A stretch of DNA of 64,000 bases from Heterobilharzia americana (lineage: Eukaryota > Platyhelminthes > Trematoda > Strigeidida > Schistosomatidae). The stretch covers positions 44,257,934 through 44,321,933 of the forward strand of contig OX104127.1 of the NCBI GenBank assembly GCA_944470555.2, read 5' to 3'. Position 1 is the first letter of the stretch; the number at the start of each line of letters is the position of its first letter. The notes below the pieces were generated by a model. That model did no database searches, was not told the origin of the DNA, and worked only from the letters and a program-made list of their open reading frames with translations. Shown here piece after piece: positions 55,801 through 64,000 of this stretch. Both the position numbers and the translations under genes were made by a program.

Positions 55801-55950
55801 CTTAACAGGTAAATGAACTAATACACGCGCTCAAGCTATGCACTCCATATTGTTAGATGCCACCACTGAAGACTAGTCCTAGAGCAACAATTTGCTTTTC
55901 AGTGACGACAAAACACCGAAAATTCTGTATGTATCCCGAAAACTCCATCC
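52831..55950. other. AT-rich region, no gene recognised
   Basis: Three open stretches might be exons or chance: 52,839-53,090 (+, 83 codons), about 53,535-53,735 (+, with a strongly hydrophobic part such as FFVYRVFCLVYLFNVLL) and 55,241-55,507 (+, 88 codons). None resembles a known family and no splice model links them convincingly. There are many T-runs and no histone-cluster sequence. Confidence 0.4.
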
Positions 55951-55959
55951 TGTGAGCGT

Positions 55960-57876
55960 CTTCACCTATCACGGCAGACAGAATGAATCAACAACAAACC
56001 TTGCACATAAGTGCATCGGTCCAAGTTGCCACACCACGGTGGCATAAATAGAACAGATATCAAAGTGGAAAAAGGCCGTATGAGAGGAGGTATTAGAAAA
56101 CAAAGGTTGATTAAATTATCCAACCTTTGGAAGACGCCAAAGAGTAAATGTATCAGCGCCATTGTGACATATTCAGTCATGTTACCGAGAGTCTGTAACC
56201 ATTATTCCCTATCATTTGCGCACCCTAACCAGACAGTCAACACTTCATTATGCGGTTCACACCAAAAGTCAGAAACACCAGGCAGTAGTGCCACGTACTG
56301 ATCTAGACACATTGAGCCTACTTCCAGCATCTGCTGGCAATACATATAGAGAGAGCCAGTGCTTCGGCGGGCCCAATAAATCTAAAAGTCAACTCAGTAG
56401 CTGGAGGCTCACAGACCAACTTGCAGCCTTGAGTAATACCCTTCACCTAACCTCAATATTGCTCACACGTTTCCATCACACGCAAGCAATGCTATGAGGC
56501 ACTTGTGATCAGAATCCTGTAATCGCTTCATGTCTCTTACTCTTAACGCCCTTAACTCACAGACGCATAACAGGACAGAACGAACTATAGCGCAGTATAC
56601 CAGTTCCACTATAGGTAGTCAGATTTCACGTCAGTCCGACCCTCTGTACCCAACTGAGAATCCGTCAGAAACCAGCCGGCTGGTGCTGATGCAACTCCCC
56701 AAGTAAGTGAAGTGGTTGATACATTTCACCACTTCACTCCTTATCATCAAACTACGAGTGGTCGCAGCATCATCCTACATTTAACCGGTTCAAGACGCAT
56801 ACCAAACATACTCAGATTTCTGCCCAACGTGTTCACAAGGCCCTGCATTTTGTCAGCGTCTTCACCTAGCAGGACAGTATCGTCTGCATACTCTAACCCA
56901 ACCAGATGACCTCCAGGGAGTAGGTCAACCCCTGTGAAGTCAGACGTACCTGAGGTTATATCCATCACCACATGTACAACAAAGGTAAATAGAAACCGTG
57001 ACAGTGGGCATCCCTTGAGGACACCACTAGGTGTCGTCAACTCTGATGACAACTCCCCATAAGCCGTTACACAGCTGCATGACTTCGAGTGGGGAGCTTG
57101 GATAAGCATTACATACTTCCTCGGTACTCCGTTCAGTCAAATACTGCCACAACACCTCACGGTCGACACAGTGAAATGCTGCCTTCAGGTCGAGAAATAT
57201 GTCATGTGTTCCGGGATCTGAAAATCGCGTGCTGTTCTCAAGTTACAGTTAGGCGTCGGATAACTGTGGATTGTAGGGTCTTGGACACAGTATTGGTTAA
57301 ACAAATCCCCTCATAGTTGTCGCAGGAAGACTTCTCTCCCTTCATATTGGGCTGGAATGATCAGAGAAGTGGATCAGACTGGCGGCACTACCTGATTCCC
57401 CTACACTACCTAGTACATCCCTCACTGATCAGCAATTCTCTACCTCCATCCTTCAAAACTGCAGGCGTAAAAGTGTCAGATCCCGCTGCTTTTCATTGTT
57501 TCAACTTCAATACAGCCTCTTCCACTTCAAGGAGGGTAGGTGAGCCGACATCTGCGTGGCTTCCATGTTCTAAATAATGGATGCTGGATAACCGAAGGGT
57601 CGTTGAAAGCCACTGGAACTGTGCTTCGAAGTGTTCCTCCCAAAGTTCTAGCCGTATGTACTGACAGGTTGCCAGCGTCCTATCCTTTTCGGTGATGGTT
57701 TCACTAACCATCGTTTTCTTCTTTCCGGTATCCTTAATGAGCCTAAGCAGTTGCCCAGTGTTACCCAATGCTGGTGTTTTCTCCATCTTTATCACTCTCG
57801 CTACCCACCACTGCTCTCGTTCGTTGATAAGAATTGTCCTCTGGGCTCTAAGTGGGACAGAGGGCTTCAGTAACAC
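55960..57876 (-). mobile_element. RTE-type retrotransposon, linker to 3' end
   Basis: The - strand reads in order: linker (EREQWWVARVIKMEK, ATCQYIRLELWEEHFEAQFQW) ending with EVEEAVLKLKQ (57,876-57,493); RT core with GVLKGCPLSRFLF (motif B region) and LEYADDTVLLGEDADKMQ, an intact YADD motif C at about 56,879-56,890; then a C-terminal region with MSQWR and YIYSLASS (about 56,120-56,160), and a 3' tail near 55,990-56,050. The motif A region (57,110-57,490) is present but frameshifted. It lacks an endonuclease, so it is 5'-truncated. Confidence 0.8.
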
Positions 57877-57915
57877 GTCGGGATTTCACTCTTTTCTCTG
57901 CAATCTTTTCCACCT

Positions 57916-57971
57916 GTGAGGAGCGAGAAGAGAGGCATGCGCTGTTTGACCGATGAAAAGACCCTAGAAGA
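57916..57971 (+). repeat. 56-bp inverted copy of RT segment
   Basis: Reverse complement of 58,795-58,850 with two mismatches. It encodes SEKRGMRCLTDEKTLE on the + strand, the piece just before the FADD motif of the neighbouring - strand element. Confidence 0.85.
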
Positions 57972-57989
57972 AAAGACGAGCCGTAGGAG

Positions 57990-60900
57990 TAACAATTTGC
58001 ATTTTGGTGGCGACAAAACACTGCCCAGAAGCCTTCATTTCTTCCTCGCACCATCTCCTCCATGTCACCCTCACCTCGGATACTCAACTCGTCACTTCCG
58101 ATTTGGGTTCCCCTCGACGGCCTGACGCGTGATGTCCCCAAACCGTCCTCTCAGTGTATGCCCTTTTCAATCCATCTCCACTTTGTTCTGCATATTTGTT
58201 GGAGGCTAGGTTCTTGGTTGGTTCTTTGCCAGCCAGCCAGACTTCCTTGTTGCTTACTCTTATCATTCTGGCCATCCGATCTCCATCTTCAGTGTTAGTA
58301 TCGCGTGAGCGTAGGCAGCAGTTGTTGATGATGAATGTCTGTAGTTTGTTTGAAATGCTTTTCGTAACGCGCCAAGTCTCTCAGGCATAGAAGCACTGAC
58401 TTACTTGACTGATATTAGTATTGGAAATCGATCTTGTTCACGTTTTATGCTGAGTGCAGTAGATCTCCACACTGATTTCGGATCAATACAGGAGGACCTG
58501 TCTTGCTGTCTTTCCGATCCTGGCTTTCACGTCTTCATCTGTGCATGTGCCGCCGTCTGTAGTCGAAACAAGGCTGTTTAGGTAGGTATAAGACACTACT
58601 TCCTTTAGATTTCTCCTGCTGTTGTTTATTGGCTCTTGTTGTTGTTGGTTGAGTATCTTCATCACCTCTGTCTTCTCTACCTTCACTTGAAGTCCCAACT
58701 TTGCTGCCTCGCCTCACCTACTAACTTGATAGTTTTTGCCTGTACATCTTCGAGTATGTGCGTCATCAGACATAAATCATCGGCGAAATCCAAATCTTCT
58801 AGGGTCTTTTCGTCGGTCAAACAGCGCATGCCCCTCTTCTCGCTCCTCACAGTTAGTTGCATGGCCCACAACAGTCCAGTCTACCACAATCAGGAAGATG
58901 ATCGGTGATAGTAGGCAGCCTTGTTTTACTCCTGCTTGTCTTCACTTCAAAAGCATCACTGAGCTTCCCATTGTGAATTACTTGGCATGTGGCGTCTTCA
59001 TATAGTTGTTGAATGAGATTGATAAAGTTTTGTGGCACTGAAACTGTAGTGTAGAAGCAGCAGCTGCCAAATTACTTCTCGGTCGACACTGTCGAAGGCC
59101 TTTTCAAAGTCGATGAAGTTGAGGTAAGGCGTTGACTGTCATTCTATGCTCTGTTCTATGATGATGCGTAGCGTTGCAATTCGACCCGCACCCGTTTTGT
59201 TCTTCCTGAATCCAGCCAGGCAGCCTGTTTTGTTTGCATCCAGTTGGATCTAGAGCATGTTTCAGTCTCCAGGATGATACGGTTTAATATTTTGCTTGGT
59301 TTCGACAGCAATATGATTCTCCATCAGTTCTTGCAACCACTTATATGACCCTGCTTTAGAGGTTTGACCAGGTACCCATTCATCCAATCAACAAGTAGGT
59401 GCCTTTCCTTCCTTCCAAACCTTCTGCAATAGTGATGTGAGCATATCCGCTGCTGATGTCTCTGCGTCTGTTTTCAGTGCTTCTGGAGGAATTCCATCTG
59501 GTTCTAATGCTTTCCCGGATTTCAGCAACTTCATGGCGTTCACGACTTCACTTCTGTTTTTGTCGCAGGGCCTGTGTTCACTGGTAGTTCTGCCGTTGCT
59601 GGTGGTGTTTCTGGACGAGTTGCAGTTGGTGGTGGTGGTCGATTCAAGAGTATTTGGAGTGGCCAGCCCATTGTTTCCTTTGTTTCTCCTCTTTGGTGAT
59701 TAGATTCCCTTCATCATCTTTTATTGGTTTCATCTGCGTTGATCTCTCCCCTCCCAGATAGTAACCTGGTTATTCGATACAATGTTGTCAGGTCTCTATC
59801 TCTCCTACCTGCAGCCTGTTCTGCTTCACTTGCCAGTATGTCGTGGAAGTGTCTTTTGTCTTTGCGCACACTCTTCTTCACTTCTTTGTCCAGTGTGTGT
59901 AGTGTTTTATAGGTTGTACTCAGTTCCTCTTTTCGTTGTTCATCCCTGCATTACACTCCACTGCACTGGTTTATCTTCTGCTTCACCATCTTCATCTCCC
60001 TCTTCATCAGCTTCCATGTGTCTGTTGAGATCCATTCCTTGTCCTGACTTCTTTCTTCTTCCTTCCTAACACGGTTATGCAGGTCTCCTCTCCTTCCACG
60101 TCGCCTTCACAGGGTTCCAGTGTTCTTGCTCCACGCGGGTTTCCTGAGGGATGTTGCTCGATATCTCCCATTTTGTCCTGATGGCTGACTGACGTGAAGA
60201 TGTCCAGCGTAGTTTCGTCCTTCAGTTGACTTTCTGTTCTGGGTGTTGAACTTCAACTCTGGTTGTTTGTCTATCACCAGCTTCTTTGAAGGCTTTCCAC
60301 TTCATTTTGAAGGTAGGTTCCTTACACTAGATGGTGAGTGGTGTGAACCTACATCTGCTCCCCTTGTTGATCTGATCCTGTGTGTGTCCAGTAGGCTGCG
60401 TCTTCACTTTCTTCACATTGAAATGAAGTCGATCTGATTTTTGGTGTAGTGTGTTCTGGTGTCAGGTGAGATCGATGTCGCTCGCCTTGTGAATATCCTT
60501 ATGTTTGTACACACTGTCTCGCCTCCAATCACTAAATCGTTGGAGTTGCAGAAGTTTGCAAACAGTTCTCCATTCTCATTCATCATTACACCGGGTGCCT
60601 CTACCCATGATGAGTTCTCTTCCCGTGTTGTCTGCTTCCAGTCTGGCATTCTTGTCACCCCACCCATTAGAATTTTGATGTCACCATCTGATGTGGGGTA
60701 TTGTCTATTACTGATTGCAGTTGTCTGTAGAATCCCTCCTTCTTCTCTCAATCCGCATTAATATTAGTGGTTGCGTAGCACTGTATGATTGTAACTTTCT
60801 TTCTTTTCGAGTTGAATCTTGCTGTCATCATCCGGATCCTGATCGTGGTGGAGATTGGTTCCCACTGCATGAGAGTGAGCCTTCGATGCTCTTCAAGGGG

Positions 60901-61390
60901 ACATCGTGATAGCCACTCCAGAACTCAGTGTGCTCGTGGTTGTCGTCTAGGTGACAATATCGGAGTGGATTATTGACTCCTCTCCAGTTGACAGTTTTGA
61001 GAGTCCACTTCCATTCCATCTGTTTTCGCGAATTCCTAGCACTTCAATTGCTTTACCTTCTCATCTCGTTTGCAATCTGGGCAGCCTTTCCAGCCAACCA
61101 GCTTCAAACATGGTGCGGACATTCCATGTCCCCACGTTTACTTTCGCTTTCATCGAGGGAGAGAAGACACATCGGCCTGGCTAATTGGCTTCCCGAAGGC
61201 AGACTTTCACTAACCGGCGTCATTTCGTCTCTCCGATTCCAGCGAGGAGTAATTTTGTTTTTATGTTTTATATTTTGTTTGTGGTTTGAAGTTTCTTTAG
61301 CGGTTGGATTTGTTTTCCAGGGGGAAGGGTTGCTAGCCATGCACCCAATCTTCTCTCTTTATCCGGGCTTAGGACGGGCTAGTAACTAGT
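57990..61390 (-). mobile_element. SR2-like RTE retrotransposon, nearly full length, decayed
   Basis: The - strand carries an AP-type endonuclease beginning MKAKV-NVGTWNVRTMFEAG (GTWNVRTM at 61,109-61,132), IRENRW, the NENGELFANFCNSNDLVIGG block and NQIDFI (60,751-60,413; the GD-NA block is eroded to GGVTRMP). A linker follows, then RT with motif A NFIDFEKAFDSVDREV (about 59,080-59,120) and motif C FADD (58,776-58,787), VVSYTYLNSLVSTTDGGT, and finally GHTLRGRFGDITRQAVEGNP (about 58,105-58,160). Domain order and about 3.4 kb length fit SR2-type RTE elements, but stops and frameshifts make it inactive. The 5' end is placed where sequence resembling its leader stops. Confidence 0.8.
58795..58850 (-). 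repeat. Source segment of 56-bp inverted repeat
   Basis: Native RT sequence of the SR2-like element; its inverted copy is at 57,916-57,971. Confidence 0.85.
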
Positions 61391-62055
61391 GGATTATTTG
61401 AGGAGACGAGGTTATGTCCGGATTACACAAGTAAAATTATGCCTTCTACAATGAATCATACTAACTCGGTGCCCAAGTGTTTTCCAACCATCCGGTCCGC
61501 TGTTAGTCGGGATACCTTCAAATGTATTTAGCTATTTTATGCTCTGACGATTTCAGTATATCTGCCGGCTATCTTGCTACTTAGTGTCCAGGTGAATTGA
61601 ACATATATAAGGGAGTACGGGTACGTTGTGTTTTTGGATTTTAGGCAATCTACGCATTTCTGGTGTGCCAGAACCTACTAGTTTAATTTGTTCGAAGGTG
61701 TCTGGCGCGATTGTTGTTAGGGTTGGCTCATCCCTAAGATAACTAATTTATGATATGTTTATATTATCATTGTAAAGTTTAAGACCTTTTTTCTCGAGCT
61801 TCTTGTCCCATGCTATGTTGCTTATTTTTTACCGCAGTTTAGAATACAAACACTGATTGGTCCATTTTACACTTTGAATATGCTATTTTGTTTTCTCTGG
61901 CCAAGGCCATCTAGGGATATATAAACGACTGAGTTTTAGCTTATTATTATTCGGTTGGAGCAAATAAACTTTCACCCCCATCTTCTTCTGGAGTCAGCTG
62001 AATATCGAGTTGAGAAGTCATTGTTCTTTTGTTAGTCGTGTCGTCTCGGAGCGTC
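61391..62055 (+). mobile_element. Possible solo LTR
   Basis: A TATA box TATATAAA (61,918-61,925) is followed 38 bp later by a poly(A) signal AATAAA (61,963-61,968), the spacing expected for the U3-R part of a long terminal repeat. No second copy lies in the window, no coding region follows and the ends are not defined, so an ordinary promoter or chance cannot be excluded. The first 200 bp (61,391-61,600) show nothing. Confidence 0.3.
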
Positions 62056-62061
62056 AGATCG

Positions 62062-62364
62062 TTATCTATGGCGTTGGATCGTGACAGTTGTGCTACTGGT
62101 TAACAGTGTCATCAATGTTTTTAAAAATTCCATTTTTATTTTCTGAGTGTGATCTCTCCCGTTCACCAGCTTCTGAAAGTTCGTAGTATCTTCGAGGATG
62201 CTACTCATTTTATGGTTATAGTCGTCTTTATTCGAGAGTACGACTTCAGTTCCTTTGTCTGGTCTCGTTATAAGCATACTCTGGTTTCTGTTAGAGTAGT
62301 CGTGTACGTTACGGACATGAAGAAAACTGCCATACGCTAATGAGAAATAACTCAGATCGTTCAC
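62062..62364 (-). mobile_element. Penelope-like element RT fragment
   Basis: The - strand 100-codon frame has LITRPDKGTEVVLSNKDDYNHKM and SSILEDTTNFQKL, fitting the DKG-VV-(D)-DY-KM-LL-D-Y block near the start of Penelope-like reverse transcriptases. The catalytic RT motifs and the GIY-YIG endonuclease are absent: the similarity stops near 62,062, next to the LTR-like sequence. Host-gene alternatives seem unlikely. Confidence 0.65.
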
Positions 62365-62859
62365 AGGTCAGAATTTGATGTTTATTCCGCTTCCACGAAT
62401 TGTAAAAATTAACTACGATTTTTCACATGCACGTCGCTACCTTCTGGCAGACTTTAATCATGAAGATGCAGATGACTTTCTGAACTGTTTACTCGAGCAA
62501 CAGTCCTGTCAACTACTATTCATATCGAGAACAAGATAAATATTGAAACCGCAACCCTTGAGGATGATGATGAAATAGAATAAAACTAACAAGAGATTTT
62601 AAGCTTCGAATACTTCTTTGTAATGATTAACCTCTTCATTTTCATTGTAATAATACAAAATTTCGTTGTGCCTGTCCCTGTAATAGGTCTAGTAATGTAC
62701 GTTACAATCATCAAGGTATTAGTCACTCACCAGTCGAATATGTTGACTGCTATCACACTTTACATAACGCGGTCGGAAATAATTTAGGACATGAATGCGT
62801 TATCATTGTGCCTACCCTCCGCCGTATAGTTGAACGTATGTTGTGTTCCTAGAGGTACC
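62365..62859. other. Spacer, nothing recognised
   Basis: AT-rich; may include more of the Penelope-like element upstream on the - strand, but frames are too broken to say. Confidence 0.4.
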
Positions 62860-63060
62860 TTCGGTTCATTGGATGGAGATGTGCTCTTAACTTGTCTACC
62901 TAATAGAAGTGTGCCTGGTAAGTGTATTAACACCCTGGAAACTATCTAATAACGCAGGTGGAATATGGGCATGGTTCCAAACCAGAAGTGGGGTTATGCA
63001 GGGTTTCTCTATTCACCTTTATTTTTAACATCGTCACTATGTTTGTCAGGCTGGTTTGTC
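62860..63060 (+). mobile_element. RT fragment on + strand
   Basis: LDGDVLLTCLPNRSVPGKCINTLE, then in a shifted frame WFQTRSGVMQGFSIHLYF, similar to the RT stretch between motif A and motif B (SGVRQG...SPFLF). Short and broken. It abuts an RTE fragment in the opposite orientation. Confidence 0.5.
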
Positions 63061-63099
63061 TACAAGTGACCATTAGCGAACCTCTTGCCTTTGTTGAAG

Positions 63100-64000
63100 A
63101 CTGGTATAGTCAGTGAATGAATCCAGTCAAGGGGGATCATATTTGACTCCCATGCACAAGTTAAACTGACTAGAAACACTGCAACCGTCCTAATATGCCT
63201 CAAGAAGTAGTCCTGCTGCGCTTCCTCGTTTCAAATTACATACCTCTTTCTCGACTTCTGTAAGTGCTGAAGGGGCTTTTCTCAGCATTCCATTCTGCAT
63301 CAAACTGAATGGGGGGCAACGCAATGGTAACTGGAGGTTAGTTGAACCATTTCCTGAGGTGTTCGGCGCATCGGTTCAAACTTATCTCCAGGCGAGTGAA
63401 ACACAGACCCATTCTTCGCTATCGTCTCACTAACTACTGACCTTAACGTCCCGGTTTCAATAATAAGTCCTGATCGTCAACTAGTGCTCAACCTCGGTAA
63501 CTTTCCTATCTCTCTTGCCTTCATTGCCCACCACTGTTCGCCATCATTGCGTAGACTTGTCAGTCTACAAATGAGTTGTTTCCACTCCTCATTGTGCTCA
63601 GATTATGCAGGAGTGCGTTCCCATGCATCCATTAGTTCTGAAGAAGCTGCTGATACCCACTGGCTATTTTCATCCACTCTGAGAGTTGGCTACGGCCTTT
63701 AACGCTGCTTTTACTGGAGATGGCACCAAGCTTCTTTGGGATGAGTGATAGTGTTCTATCCCGTTAACTGCCTAACCAGTTTCTCATTGATAGCAACGTA
63801 AATGCTCTCATTGTCGAACTGCACCTTTAATGATCTTGCTACAAAAGTTTTAAGTCCGCTGAGATGCAGACATGCGCGCTTGAACCAACGCGTTGTCGCT
63901 ATTCGGATACGTGCTCCAGAGGGAGCTGCAGTCTTCCACGGTACCCCTCCGACGATGACTGATAACAATGTGATCGGAAATACACTGGGGTCTCGAGCCA
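63100..64000 (-). mobile_element. RTE-type linker and RT start, runs off window
   Basis: On the - strand: KTFVARSLKVQFDNE and NEKLVRQLTGNRTLS (63,870-63,760), WMKIASGYQQLLQN, RCAEHLRKWFN, ALPPIQFDAE, and WESNMIPLDWIHSLTIPVFNKGKR (about 63,090-63,150), the linker to RT-start order of RTE elements. Many stops. Its linker matches the + strand fragment at 3,010-3,310. The 5' part would lie beyond 64,000. Confidence 0.65.

Overview
The window looks like nuclear DNA of a schistosome-like flatworm (Trematoda). The evidence is intron-less core histone genes ending in a metazoan-type histone 3' stem-loop, set in AT-rich DNA full of broken non-LTR retrotransposons of the RTE type (SR2/Perere-like), a CR1-like fragment and a Penelope-like fragment. 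There are no bacterial operons, tRNA/rRNA genes or CRISPR arrays. The genus is inferred from recognising these element families, not from a search.

The left 50.7 kb is a rearranged histone H4/H2B cluster. The ancestral unit reads as block B (H2B plus RTE debris), then an H4 cassette (about 300 bp promoter, 103-codon CDS, stem-loop), then block A (about 4.5 kb of 3' flank with RTE pieces and a foldback element). On the + strand: the end of B and H4-1 with A (1-5,780), a single-copy spacer (5,781-8,657), an isolated H4-2 cassette (8,658-9,407), a spacer, then B with H2B-1 (9,998-14,694) and a truncated H4 (15,091-15,192) joined to a CR1-like fragment. From 16,468 everything is inverted: five head-to-tail A'-H4' units of 4,997-4,998 bp (16,923-41,911, extra A sequence from 16,468), a sixth unit whose H4 cassette is deleted (41,912-46,023), and inverted B' with H2B-2 (about 46,036-50,752). 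Intact genes: seven H4 and two H2B. No H2A, H3 or H1 ORF was seen.

The right 13 kb (50,753-64,000) has no recognisable host gene. It holds a + strand RTE remnant (51,480-52,800), an AT-rich stretch with a few unassigned ORFs (52,831-55,950), a - strand RTE 3' half (55,960-57,876), a nearly full-length but decayed - strand SR2-like RTE with endonuclease and reverse transcriptase (about 57,990-61,390), a possible solo LTR, a Penelope-like fragment and two more RT fragments.

The histone genes probably act as replication-dependent, stem-loop-processed genes supplying H4 and H2B in bulk. The near identity of copies across inverted and tandem arms points to continuing homogenisation (gene conversion or unequal exchange). 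The two places where + and - arrays lose an H4 cassette are the most informative structural features.
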